Shown here: positions 1 through 7,505 of the stretch, in pieces
Layout: each line of letters opens with the position of its first letter
Numbering within the stretch: the first letter of the stretch is position 1
Assembly (NCBI GenBank): GCA_001915575.1
Contig: MNQT01000012.1
Location: 1-64,000 of the forward strand
Reading direction: 5' to 3'
Length of the DNA stretch: 64,000 bases
Origin: Bacteroides sp. CAG:1060_57_27
GTDB lineage: Bacteria > Bacteroidota > Bacteroidia > Bacteroidales > UBA932
Translations under genes and position numbers: made by a program
The notes under the pieces: model-generated
What the model was told of the DNA's origin: nothing
The model's input: only the letters and a program-made list of their open reading frames with translations
Databases searched by the model: none

Positions 1-4
1 ACTC

Positions 5-30
5 ATTAGATGAAACGCGTTTCATCTAAT
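5..30. repeat. 26 bp perfect palindrome
   Basis: Each 13-base half (attagatgaaacg and its complement) reads identically on both strands with no spacer. It lies in AT-rich non-coding DNA at the left window edge. It could be a bidirectional terminator (a short TTTC tract follows on the + strand), a regulator's operator, or the edge of something that continues outside the window. Nothing in view decides between these. Confidence 0.6.
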
Positions 31-142
31 TTCTATATATTGCAGAATTTTAACAAGTTATAAAGGTTTTACCAACCATTTTTGGCAATTATACCGAAAA
101 ATACCTGTCTTTACGCGCACAGCTCACGGCGGGGAGAATACG

Positions 143-169
143 AAAACGGCCTGCCGCTTTGCGACAGGC
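143..169 (-). terminator. Probable intrinsic terminator of tRNA-Ser
   Basis: Read on the minus strand just after the tRNA 3' end, GCCTGTCGC, AAA, GCGGCAGGC forms a 9 bp stem (one G-U pair) with a 3-base loop, followed by CGTTTTCG. The position downstream of the tRNA and the U tract support a terminator. Confidence 0.6.
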
Positions 170-189
170 TGTCATTCATTTCCGCTTTG

Positions 190-274
190 CGGAGGGTGAG
201 GGATTCGAACCCCCGAACCCGTTAAGGTCAACAGTTTTCAAGACTGCCGCCATCAACCACTCGGCCAACCCTCC
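190..274 (-). tRNA. tRNA-Ser (anticodon UGA)
   Basis: The minus strand folds as a class II tRNA. The acceptor stem is GGAGGGT/ACCCTCC, the D-arm has TTGGCCGAGTGG, and the anticodon loop is CTTGAAA with anticodon TGA. A long variable arm typical of tRNA-Ser follows, then a T-arm with GGTTCGAATCC. The discriminator base is G, as expected for serine. The 3' CCA is not encoded. A consensus promoter precedes it and a hairpin terminator follows it, so it is probably transcribed alone. Confidence 0.96.
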
Positions 275-291
275 TTCCCTTAAAGGGATTG

Positions 292-323
292 CAAATTTAT
301 ACAAATTTTACAGACTTAGCAAA
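292..323 (-). promoter_or_regulatory. tRNA-Ser promoter (Bacteroidota type)
   Basis: On the minus strand a -33 box TTTG (320-323) is followed after exactly 20 bp by a -7 box TAAATTTG (292-299). This matches the Bacteroidota primary-sigma consensus TTTG / TAnnTTTG. The tRNA 5' end lies 17 bp downstream of the -7 box. Confidence 0.72.
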
Positions 324-363
324 TTTTTCAATAAATATCGGTATCGGTATTGTTCAATCTCAC

Positions 364-434
364 TGCCTGATGTATGTGCCTGCGGGAGACATAAACCCTG
401 GAGAACAGTCTCCCGCAGGCACATACATCAGGCA
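364..434. repeat. 71 bp long-hairpin element E1 (27 bp perfect stem)
   Basis: Bases 364-390 and 408-434 are perfect inverted repeats of 27 bp around a 17-base spacer (ataaaccctggagaaca). The element lies upstream of the tRNA-Ser promoter and far downstream of lspA, both on the minus strand, in DNA without a gene. There is no T tract, so an ordinary terminator is unlikely. Its architecture matches the hairpins at 46232-46301 and 61777-61842. Arm similarity is limited to a TATG core, and the loop shares only ACCCT and a few other bases, so family membership is probable rather than certain. Confidence 0.9.
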
Positions 435-824
435 AAAGAAGTAACGACAAACCTTGGTCGCTTGCCGGCAGGCAGTTTCCAGCAAAACATCCGCCGCACC
501 GGCATGCCTTCCAGATACCTGAAATCCCGGCAACTGATGCTGATAACGCCAATTTGAGTATATCTTCAACACCGGCAGGCCTTACACGCAACTCAGAAAG
601 GCACGACCGTGGAAGATGTTTTTCCGGAAGCAGTTGCTACCTGACCGGAGGCAGCAGCGACCGACCAGAGACGGCAATAACCGACCGGAGGCGGCAGCGA
701 CCGGCAATAAGCGGCAGAGGTCTGCGGGAATCCAAAACGGGCACGACCACGGCCTGCCGGAATCGGCTGAAGCCGACAGAAGCACGGCACAGTCAAGACA
801 GCCAGGAAATCTCTCCAGCTGACG
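435..824. other. Non-coding region without a supported gene
   Basis: About 390 bp lie between hairpin E1 and the lspA stop codon. Short open frames exist on both strands, but they translate to low-complexity Arg/Ser/Pro-rich or Cys-rich strings with no resemblance to a family. The sequence contains repeated GACCGGAGGC and GGCAATAA words, plus several GCCGGCAGG or CGGCCTGCCGG variants in both orientations. It could be the long 3' region of the ileS-dksA-lspA transcript, a decayed gene or a structured RNA. Confidence 0.5.
641..710. repeat. Imperfect two-copy tandem repeat
   Basis: The first 24 bases of 641-680 and of 681-710 match at 21 positions (core GACCGGAGGCRGCAGCGACCG). Each copy ends in GGCAATAA, the first after a longer spacer. 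The repeat lies in the non-coding stretch downstream of lspA. Confidence 0.6.
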
Positions 825-1397
825 CTACCTTCCGGACTGTCTCTCCTCGCGGCGGTTCTCTTCGTGCGAGAAGAACTTCCACTGGAAAAGCAGCAGATAG
901 AACGCCCCTATCGTCACGCACGAATCGGCGAAGTTGAACACGGGGCTGAAGAATATGACACGCTCGGCCGTGCGGATGATAGGAAAATAGAACATATCAA
1001 CCACCTTGCCGAACATGAACGGGGCATAGTCCCATATCAGCCCGTAGAACATGCAGTCGATGACATTGCCTATCGCTCCGGCGGTGATTAGGGTCAGCCC
1101 CACCACGACTCCGGTCGGGGTATCGTCCTTCCTGAGCAGGCGGGAGATCCACCATATCAGCAGTCCGCTGAGGACTATGCGGAACAGCGACAGCAGCAGT
1201 TTTCCGACATCGCCGCCGAAAGCCATTCCGAAAGCCATACCCTCGTTCTCGATGAAGCACAGGCGGCACCACTGCCCTATGAGCATTATCTGTTCGCCGA
1301 GTTCCATGTTCGTCTTGACCAGGACCTTTATGACCTGATCGATGACGACGAGCAGCAGAGCAAGCAGTATCAGCCTGCCTCCCTTGGAGAACTTCAT
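825..1397 (-). CDS. lspA: Lipoprotein signal peptidase (signal peptidase II)
   Basis: LspA cleaves the signal peptide of diacylglyceryl-modified prolipoproteins in the inner membrane. The 190 residues contain four hydrophobic segments. The two conserved catalytic blocks are visible: GAIGNVIDC (108-115, Asp114) and FNFADSC (154-160, Asp158), which correspond to the aspartyl dyad of the family. The tail after residue 175 is short and highly charged. The gene is the last of an ileS-dksA-lspA run; its ATG is 3 bp after the stop codon of the DksA-like gene. This order is familiar from Bacteroidota. Several lipoproteins in the window (7897, 46331) would be its substrates. Confidence 0.95.
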   Translation of the reverse strand: MKFSKGGRLILLALLLVVIDQVIKVLVKTNMELGEQIMLIGQWCRLCFIENEGMAFGMAFGGDVGKLLLSLFRIVLSGLLIWWISRLLRKDDTPTGVVVGLTLITAGAIGNVIDCMFYGLIWDYAPFMFGKVVDMFYFPIIRTAERVIFFSPVFNFADSCVTIGAFYLLLFQWKFFSHEENRREERQSGR

Positions 1398-1400
1398 ACC

Positions 1401-1820
1401 CTAGTTTTTGCCGTGCTTTGCGAGCATTTCCTTGGCCTCTACCGTGAGGGTGGCATGAGGCACCCTCTTGAGTCTCTCCTTGGGGATGAGCTTGCCCGTG
1501 GCGCGGCAGACGCCGTAGGTCTTGTTCTCGATGCGCACGAGGGCGGCCTCGAGGTTCTTGATGAACTTGTACTGCCTCTGCGCCATCTGGCTCGCCTCCT
1601 CCTTGGAGAGCTGGTTGGCGTCGCCGTCCTCAGCGGTCTTGAACGAAGGGGAGGTATCCTCTATGTCGTTCGTTCCGTTGTGGATTATCACTTCGCGCAG
1701 GGTATCGTATTCGGCTTTCGCGTGTGCGAGCTTCTCTTCGATGATCGCCTTGAATTCGGCGAGTTCCGCATCCGAGTAGCGGTTCTTTTCCGTTACGGGA
1801 GCCTTTGTTTCTTCTGCCAT
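1401..1820 (-). CDS. DksA/TraR-family protein with degenerate zinc site
   Basis: This 139-residue protein has the DksA/TraR layout: a long charged coiled-coil (about residues 15-100) followed by a small C-terminal globular part, YGVCRATGKLIPKERL (102-117) and RVPHATLTVEAK. DksA-type proteins bind the RNA polymerase secondary channel and modulate initiation, often with ppGpp. Canonical DksA carries four zinc-binding cysteines; here only Cys105 remains, a form common in Bacteroidota homologues, so metal-independent folding is likely. It sits between ileS (24 bp upstream) and lspA (3 bp downstream), suggesting co-transcription. The family call is firm; the physiological role is inferred. Confidence 0.88.
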   Translation of the reverse strand: MAEETKAPVTEKNRYSDAELAEFKAIIEEKLAHAKAEYDTLREVIIHNGTNDIEDTSPSFKTAEDGDANQLSKEEASQMAQRQYKFIKNLEAALVRIENKTYGVCRATGKLIPKERLKRVPHATLTVEAKEMLAKHGKN

Positions 1821-1844
1821 AGCTTTGTTGGTTGGTTTTAAGGA

Positions 1845-4800
1845 TCAGTGCTTTTCTACTTTTATACTTATATGTCCGTCCTCCCACTCTATCTCGGACG
1901 CGCCGGAGACGGGGCCCGGAGAGGGAAGGAGTTCCAATGAGAGAGAGAGCGTCTGGGCGGCCACATAGCCGGAATATTCCGACAGGGCGTCCTTTATCGC
2001 CTCATACGCCTTGCCGTCGGCATAGACGGTGGTGTCTATCCTGTCCGTCACCTCGAAGCCGCTTTCCTTGCGCAGGTTCTGGATAGGATGTATAAGTTCG
2101 CGGGCTATTCCCTCGCGTATGAGCTGTGGCGTCTGCACTATGTCGAGCGCAAGAGTGAGCGAGCCATCGGTTGCAACGAGCCAGCCGGGCATGTCCTCCG
2201 AACTTATCTCATAGTCGCCCTTGCACAGCCTTACGTCTCCGCCTGGCAGGGCCAGCACATATTCGCCCTCGGCGCGCTCGATCGCGGAGATCTCCTCCTG
2301 CGAGAGGAGTGCGAACGCGGCCGCTATTTCCTTCATCCTCTTGCCGTAGAGCTTTCCGAGGGTCTTGAAGTTAGGCTTTATCTTCTTGGTGATTATGCCA
2401 GTCGTATCATGCAGGAACTCTATTTCCTTGACATTCACCTCCGTGAGGAATATGTCCCTTACTTTCTCTATATGTGCCTTCACCGTGTCGTCGAGCACGG
2501 GCACGAGCACTCTCGCGAGAGGCTTGCGCACGTTGATGCCGACCTTCTTGCGCAGGGCAAGCACCATTGAAGAAGCCTTCTGCGCAAAGGCCATGCTCTG
2601 CTCGAGGTCGGAATCGACCAGTCCGGCATGGTATGCGGGCATCGCGTGGAAGTGCACGGAACTCTCGCCGGGCATGAGGTCGAGCCACAGCCTCTCCATG
2701 AAGAACGGAGCGATAGGCGCACCCAGCAGGGCTATGCTCGAAAGTGCCTCGTAAAGAGTCTGGTAGGCGGAGAGCTTGTCCTCTCCGAGCCCGTGTCCCC
2801 AGAGACGCTTCTTGTTGAGCCTAATATACCAGTTGCTCAGGTCGTCGCACACGAAATCCTGTATCATGCGGCCGGCAGCCGTAATGTCATAGTCCTCGTA
2901 GGAGCGCACTACCGCATCGACAAGGGTGTTGAGACGGCTTATCAGCCACCTGTCGAAAAGAGGCCTGCGTGCGTAGGGCACCTGGGCGGCAGCCGGGTCG
3001 AACCCGTCGATGTTGGCATACAGCGCGAACACGGAATACGAGTTGTACAGGGTTCCGAAGAACTTGCGGCGCACTTCCTCCACCCCGGCCTCGTCGAACT
3101 TCAGGTTGTCCCAGGGCTGGGCGTTGGTAAGCATATACCAGCGCAGCGCGTCGGGACCGTAGCTGTCGAGGGCCTTGAACGGGTCGACGGCGTTGCCGAG
3201 GCGCTTGCTCATCTTCTCGCCCTTCCTGTCGAGCACGAGTCCGTTGGATATCACCCTCCTGAAAGCGGGAGTGCCGCTCACCATGGTATGTATCGCGTGC
3301 AGGGTATAGAACCAGCCGCGCGTCTGGTCGACGCCCTCGGCGATGAAGTCGGCCGTACAGCCGAAATCGGGAGTGTCCTTACCCCTGAGACCGGTCTGCG
3401 CATACGGCATGGAACCGGAATCGAACCATACGTCTATCAGGTCCGTTTCGCGGGTCATCTTCTTCCCGGACGGGCTTACGAGGAATATCTCGTCGACATA
3501 GGGACGGTGCAGGTCTATCCTGCCGTAGTTCTCCTTGCCCATGTCGTCGGGGTCGAAGCCCTTGTCCCTCAGAGGATTCGATTTCATGAATCCGGCCGCC
3601 ACGGCCTTGTCTATCTCGGCATACAGCTCCTTCAGCGAGCCGATGCACAGCTCCTCGCGTCCGTCTTCGGTACGCCATACGGGAAGCGGCGTGCCCCAGT
3701 AGCGGCTGCGGCTGAGGTTCCAGTCCTGGATGTTCTCGAGCCACTTTCCGAACCTGCCGGTTCCTGTGGACTCGGGCTTCCAGACTATCTGGTCGTTGAG
3801 CCGTATCATCTCGTCGCGCACGGCGGTAGTCCTTATGAACCAGCTGTTGAGCGGATAGTAGATCACCGGCTTGTCGGTGCGCCAGCAGTGCGGATAGCTG
3901 TGCACATGCTTCTCTATCTTGAAGGCCTTGCCCTCCTTCTTGAGCATCACGCACAGGTCGATGTCGAGCGTGGGAGCATCGGCGGGAAGGGAATCGTCGT
4001 AGGCGTTCTTCACATACCTTCCGGACCACTCGCGGTAGGAGGCGTCGACCCTTTCCCTGACATAGTCCGGGTCGAGGTCTTCGATACGGCAGAAGCGGCC
4101 CTTGTAGTCCACCTGGGCCTGGGAGTCGCCGTTCGCGTCCATGACGGTCAGGGCGGGCACTCCGGCATCCCTGGCCACCTTGGCGTCGTCGGCACCGAAA
4201 GTGGGAGCTATATGCACGACGCCTGTACCTTCCTCGGTTGAGACATAGTCTCCGAGGATTACCCTGAACGCGCCTTCGTCAGGACGGAACCAGGGTATCA
4301 GCTGTTCGTAGCGCATGCCCTCGAGTTCCGTGCCCTTCATGACGCCGGGCAGCACCTCGTAGGGCGTCTTGCCGGAGAACACGCTCTCCACAAGATCCTT
4401 GGCAACTATATATGTGCATTCCTCGCCGCTGTAAGGATTGGCGGAACGCACCTTCACATAATCGATACGGGGCCCTACGCAGAGGGCGGTATTGGACGGG
4501 AGTGTCCAGGGAGTGGTCGTCCATGCGAGGAAATACAGCCCGTCAACGCCTGTGACCTTGAACTGCGCTATGCAGGTAGTGTCCTTGACATCGCGGTAGC
4601 AGCCCGGCTGGTTGAGCTCGTGGCTGCTGAGTCCGGTACCTGCGGCAGGAGAATAAGGCTGTATGGACTTGCCCTTGTAGAGCAGCCCCTTCGAGTATAT
4701 CTGCTTCAGGAGCCACCAGAGCGTCTCGATGTAGCGGTTGTCGTAGGTGATGTAGGGGTCGTCCATGTCGACCCAATAGCCGATGCGCTCGGTAAGGGTA

Positions 4801-5195
4801 CGCCACTCGGCCGTATATTTCATCACCTCCTCGCGGCAGGTGCGGTTGTAGTCCTCGACGCTTATCTTCCGTCCTATGTCTTCCTTGGTGATGCCGAGCT
4901 TCTTCTCCACTCCCAGCTCGACGGGCAGTCCGTGGGTGTCCCATCCCGCGCGGCGGCGCACCTTGTATCCGGACTGGGTCTTGTAGCGGCATACCGCGTC
5001 CTTTATGGAGCGGGCCATCACATGGTGTATGCCCGGCATGCCGTTGGCGGACGGCGGCCCCTCGAAGAAGATGAACTCCGGCGCGCCCTCCCTAAGCCTG
5101 AGAGAGGTTCCGAAAGCATCCTCCTTCTTCCACGTTTCAAGGACGTCCCGTGCCGTCCCTACCAAATCAAGTCCGCCGTACTCTTTGAATCTCAT
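1845..5195 (-). CDS. ileS: Isoleucyl-tRNA synthetase
   Basis: IleS charges tRNA-Ile and edits misactivated valine. The 1116-residue chain shows the class I signatures: the HIGH-equivalent in PSANGMPGIHHV near residue 50, the editing-domain block with GTGVVHIAPTFGADD, and KMSKR in RKGEKMSKRLGN. An anticodon-binding domain follows. The GIHHV form of the HIGH motif and the length resemble the eukaryote-like IleS clade. The open frame extends 156 codons further upstream, but that part lies opposite cvpA and looks non-coding. The family N-terminus MRFKEYGG and a consensus promoter 52 bp upstream fix the start at 5195. It heads the ileS-dksA-lspA unit. Confidence 0.97.
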   Translation of the reverse strand: MRFKEYGGLDLVGTARDVLETWKKEDAFGTSLRLREGAPEFIFFEGPPSANGMPGIHHVMARSIKDAVCRYKTQSGYKVRRRAGWDTHGLPVELGVEKKLGITKEDIGRKISVEDYNRTCREEVMKYTAEWRTLTERIGYWVDMDDPYITYDNRYIETLWWLLKQIYSKGLLYKGKSIQPYSPAAGTGLSSHELNQPGCYRDVKDTTCIAQFKVTGVDGLYFLAWTTTPWTLPSNTALCVGPRIDYVKVRSANPYSGEECTYIVAKDLVESVFSGKTPYEVLPGVMKGTELEGMRYEQLIPWFRPDEGAFRVILGDYVSTEEGTGVVHIAPTFGADDAKVARDAGVPALTVMDANGDSQAQVDYKGRFCRIEDLDPDYVRERVDASYREWSGRYVKNAYDDSLPADAPTLDIDLCVMLKKEGKAFKIEKHVHSYPHCWRTDKPVIYYPLNSWFIRTTAVRDEMIRLNDQIVWKPESTGTGRFGKWLENIQDWNLSRSRYWGTPLPVWRTEDGREELCIGSLKELYAEIDKAVAAGFMKSNPLRDKGFDPDDMGKENYGRIDLHRPYVDEIFLVSPSGKKMTRETDLIDVWFDSGSMPYAQTGLRGKDTPDFGCTADFIAEGVDQTRGWFYTLHAIHTMVSGTPAFRRVISNGLVLDRKGEKMSKRLGNAVDPFKALDSYGPDALRWYMLTNAQPWDNLKFDEAGVEEVRRKFFGTLYNSYSVFALYANIDGFDPAAAQVPYARRPLFDRWLISRLNTLVDAVVRSYEDYDITAAGRMIQDFVCDDLSNWYIRLNKKRLWGHGLGEDKLSAYQTLYEALSSIALLGAPIAPFFMERLWLDLMPGESSVHFHAMPAYHAGLVDSDLEQSMAFAQKASSMVLALRKKVGINVRKPLARVLVPVLDDTVKAHIEKVRDIFLTEVNVKEIEFLHDTTGIITKKIKPNFKTLGKLYGKRMKEIAAAFALLSQEEISAIERAEGEYVLALPGGDVRLCKGDYEISSEDMPGWLVATDGSLTLALDIVQTPQLIREGIARELIHPIQNLRKESGFEVTDRIDTTVYADGKAYEAIKDALSEYSGYVAAQTLSLSLELLPSPGPVSGASEIEWEDGHISIKVEKH

Positions 5196-5246
5196 ACTTT
5201 TTTCGTAATTTTGCGTCTGCCGGATTTCCGGCGCAATACAATTTCG

Positions 5247-5278
5247 CAAAGTTAAGAAATTCTGCTTTATTATACAAT
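5247..5278 (-). promoter_or_regulatory. ileS promoter candidate
   Basis: On the minus strand an ATTG (-33, one mismatch to TTTG, at 5275-5278) precedes TAACTTTG (-7, 5247-5254) by exactly 20 bp. The predicted leader to the ileS ATG is about 45-50 nt. Confidence 0.6.
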
Positions 5279-5286
5279 CTGAGCGT

Positions 5287-5787
5287 ATGGCCATCCTGGA
5301 TATAGTACTGCTTCTCTGCTTCGTGCCGGCGATAGTCAGCGGCATCACCAAAGGCTTCATAAGACAGGCCGCGGAACTGGTCGCGATACTGGTCGGAGCC
5401 TGGGCGGCGTTCCACTTCTCGTCCCTCGCAAGCACATGGCTCGCGCAGTACATAGAGCTGGACAAGCTCGTGCTGCACATAATATGCTTCGTGCTGATCG
5501 TGGTCATAGTCTCGCTGCTGCTGAGCCTCGCGGGGATCCTTGTCACCAAATTCATAAACATAGTCTCGCTCGGCTGGATAAACGGCCTGCTCGGACTGCT
5601 GTTCGGAATAATAAAGGTCGCCGTGATACTCGGGCTGCTCATCATGGCATTCGAGGCCCTCAACTCCTCGCTCGGCCTGGTAGACGCGGAAGAGCTCGAC
5701 GGTGCGGTGGTCTACCAGAAGCTCAAGGGGATAGCCGAACATGTATTCCCCTACCTCAAGACATTCATAACAGGAATCGATGGCTAA
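5287..5787 (+). CDS. CvpA family membrane protein
   Basis: This 166-residue protein has four hydrophobic helices (about 5-25, 28-48, 60-85 and 95-120) and the family pattern GxxKGFIRQ (residues 20-26). CvpA homologues are inner-membrane proteins first tied to colicin V production; their core function remains poorly defined. It is divergent from ileS and begins a + strand run, overlapping tsaB by 8 bp, which suggests translational coupling. Isoleucine is encoded mostly by ATA (16 ATA, 6 ATC, no ATT by my count), an example of the unusual Ile codon use in this window. Confidence 0.88.
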   Translation: MAILDIVLLLCFVPAIVSGITKGFIRQAAELVAILVGAWAAFHFSSLASTWLAQYIELDKLVLHIICFVLIVVIVSLLLSLAGILVTKFINIVSLGWINGLLGLLFGIIKVAVILGLLIMAFEALNSSLGLVDAEELDGAVVYQKLKGIAEHVFPYLKTFITGIDG

Positions 5788-6472
5788 GATAATATTGATA
5801 GAAACCTCTACCACGCTCTGTTCCGTCGCCCTCGCGGTGGACGGCAAGGCCGTATGCAGCAGGGAGAGCGGCACGCCGAAAGCCCATGCGTCGCTGACGG
5901 CGGTCTTCGTCAGGGAGGTGCTCGGCGAGGCCGGACTCGCGGCCGGCGGATGCGACGCCGTATGCGTGAGCGCAGGGCCGGGGTCGTATACCGGGCTCAG
6001 AGTGGGCGTATCCACCGCGAAAGGGATCTGCTTCGCCGCCGGACTGCCCCTGCTGTCGATATGCACCCTCGACATACTTGCGGCGCAGGCGGTACGCGAC
6101 GGGCATGTATCAGGTGAATGCAGGCACATAGTCCCGATGATAGACGCCAGGCGCATGGAAGTCTACACGGCGACCTACGACGCCGCAGGGCACAGGCAGA
6201 CCGATGTCGCACCGCTGGTAGTTGAAGCCGGCAGCTTCGGGCGCGAGCTTTCCGAGGGAGAGACCGTATTCATCGGAGACGCCGCCGACAAGTGCCGGGA
6301 GGTCGTCGCATCCCCTGCCGCACGCTTCGTCCAGACATACCCGCACGCCTCGGCCATGGCACCGCAGGCCGAGAGGCTGTTTTCCGAAGGCAGGTTTGAA
6401 GACTGCGCCTACTTCGAGCCCTTCTACCTCAAGCAGTTCATGGCAACGACAAGCAAGAAGAAACTTTTCTGA
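5780..6472 (+). CDS. tsaB: tRNA threonylcarbamoyladenosine biosynthesis protein TsaB
   Basis: TsaB is the ASKHA-fold partner of TsaD in making the t6A37 modification of ANN-decoding tRNAs. The 230 residues start with the typical ILIETSTTLCSVAL strand-turn and contain the family block SAGPGSYTGLRVGVSTAKG (residues about 65-83), followed by PMIDARRMEVYTA. The length is normal. It overlaps cvpA by 8 bp and is followed 2 bp later by an unrelated membrane protein gene, so all three are probably one transcript. Confidence 0.95.
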   Translation: MAKIILIETSTTLCSVALAVDGKAVCSRESGTPKAHASLTAVFVREVLGEAGLAAGGCDAVCVSAGPGSYTGLRVGVSTAKGICFAAGLPLLSICTLDILAAQAVRDGHVSGECRHIVPMIDARRMEVYTATYDAAGHRQTDVAPLVVEAGSFGRELSEGETVFIGDAADKCREVVASPAARFVQTYPHASAMAPQAERLFSEGRFEDCAYFEPFYLKQFMATTSKKKLF

Positions 6473-6474
6473 AC

Positions 6475-6945
6475 ATGGCATTCGCATTCATATTCATGGT
6501 CTGCGTGTTCGCAGTCATAGTCGTCTCGGTCAGCAAGGGGAAATCCGCGCAGGTCAAGGTAGAGAAGCTGGAATTTCCCGACGACAAGGCGCAGGCACCG
6601 CAGGAAGACGCATCCGCACAGGAGTACGAGCCCGTCCCGGTGAGCGGTCCCGTAGAGGCATACGACCGCCCCACGCCGACGGCGACGGCACCGCAGGAAG
6701 CACCCGTGCGGCCGACGGCGGACACGGCGGCGAGGCCCGCAGCGAAAGCTCCCGGGAAGCCTGCCGCAAAGGCTCCGGCTGCCGCAACAGCAAGAACGGC
6801 AACACCGGCCGCAGCAGGAAGAGCTTCGGGACAGGCCGCCGCATCTACAGGGGAGCAGCATCCCGCGGTCGACCTCGGCAGCGATGAAGAGAAGAGGAAA
6901 TTGATCATTTATTCGGAAATACTCAAGCCGAAATTTGACCGATAG
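6475..6945 (+). CDS. Unknown single-pass membrane protein with Ala/Pro/Thr-rich tail
   Basis: I do not recognise this 156-residue protein. Residues 3-20 form one hydrophobic helix (AFAFIFMVCVFAVIVVSV). A charged segment follows (KGKSAQVKVEKLEFPDD), then about 80 residues dominated by Ala, Pro, Thr and Lys that look disordered. The C-terminus is a distinct, non-repetitive motif, DLGSDEEKRKLIIYSEILK. This suggests a membrane anchor, a flexible linker and a short conserved peptide that could dock a partner. It begins 2 bp after tsaB and ends just before the greA promoter. Coding is supported by the tight spacing, the absence of competing genes and the protein-like ends. Confidence 0.7.
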   Translation: MAFAFIFMVCVFAVIVVSVSKGKSAQVKVEKLEFPDDKAQAPQEDASAQEYEPVPVSGPVEAYDRPTPTATAPQEAPVRPTADTAARPAAKAPGKPAAKAPAAATARTATPAAAGRASGQAAASTGEQHPAVDLGSDEEKRKLIIYSEILKPKFDR

Positions 6946-6965
6946 CGCGATTTTGCCTATATTTG
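6934..6965 (+). promoter_or_regulatory. greA promoter
   Basis: TTTG (6934-6937), a 20 bp spacer and TATATTTG (6958-6965) match the Bacteroidota -33/-7 consensus exactly. The -33 box lies in the last codons of the preceding gene. The leader to the greA ATG at 7032 is about 60 nt. This argues against any upstream extension of greA. Confidence 0.72.
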
Positions 6966-7031
6966 CAAAAACACCGAGGGTTCTGCCGCAAAAGGCAGGA
7001 CTCCTTTTTAATTAACCATATCCAACAAAAC

Positions 7032-7502
7032 ATGAGTGAAGTACACTATATGAGCCAGGAAGGGCTCGATAAGATCAAGAAGGAACTGGCGGAAGCCCTG
7101 GCCCAGAGACCCGTGATATCGGCGGCCATAGCCGAGGCCCGCGAGAAGGGCGACCTCTCCGAAAACGCCGAATACGAATCGGCGCGCGAGGCGCAGGGGC
7201 TGCTCGAGCTCAGGATCGCCAACCTGCAGAACATGATAATCAACGCCAAAGTGCTCGACAGCTCCCAGCTCGGCACGGACAAGGTCCAGATGCTCAACAA
7301 GGTGAAGGTCGAGAACCTGGGCAACAAGCGCATAATGGAGTTCACGATCGTAGGCGAGAGCGAGGCCGACTTCTCGAAGGGCAAGCTCGCCGCCACCACT
7401 CCTATCGCCAAGGCCCTGCTCGGACACGGCGTAGGCGAGACCGTCGACGCCAAGGCGCCTTCGGGAATAATCAAGTTCAAAATCCTCGAAATCTCCATTT
7501 AG
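7032..7502 (+). CDS. greA: Transcription elongation factor GreA
   Basis: GreA enters the RNA polymerase secondary channel and stimulates cleavage of backtracked transcripts. At 156 residues it has the N-terminal coiled-coil with the acidic tip block AREKGDLSENAEYESAREAQ, which carries the Asp/Glu pair that coordinates catalytic magnesium. The C-terminal FKBP-like domain ends in APSGIIKFKILEI. The start at MSEVHYMSQEG gives normal family length and lies downstream of a clear promoter. It is followed by the HIT gene after 3 bp and then by a lipoprotein gene, forming a three-gene unit. Confidence 0.96.
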   Translation: MSEVHYMSQEGLDKIKKELAEALAQRPVISAAIAEAREKGDLSENAEYESAREAQGLLELRIANLQNMIINAKVLDSSQLGTDKVQMLNKVKVENLGNKRIMEFTIVGESEADFSKGKLAATTPIAKALLGHGVGETVDAKAPSGIIKFKILEISI

Positions 7503-7505
7503 GAC

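Noticed and set aside
364..434. Integron attC site or CRISPR repeat
   Set aside because: There is only one copy here with no repeats at regular spacing. The stem lacks the attC core triplets at its ends and the bulged bases typical of attC, and no integrase is in the window.
159..557. Open frames across tRNA-Ser and hairpin E1
   Set aside because: They translate through a tRNA and an inverted repeat and give no recognisable protein.
554..937. Possible 127-codon Arg/Ser-rich gene
   Set aside because: Low complexity, arises from the 641-710 repeat, and overlaps the lspA 3' end on the other strand.
5196..5663. 156-codon N-terminal extension of ileS
   Set aside because: It lies opposite cvpA, spans the ileS promoter and has no synthetase-like sequence. 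The family start is at 5195.
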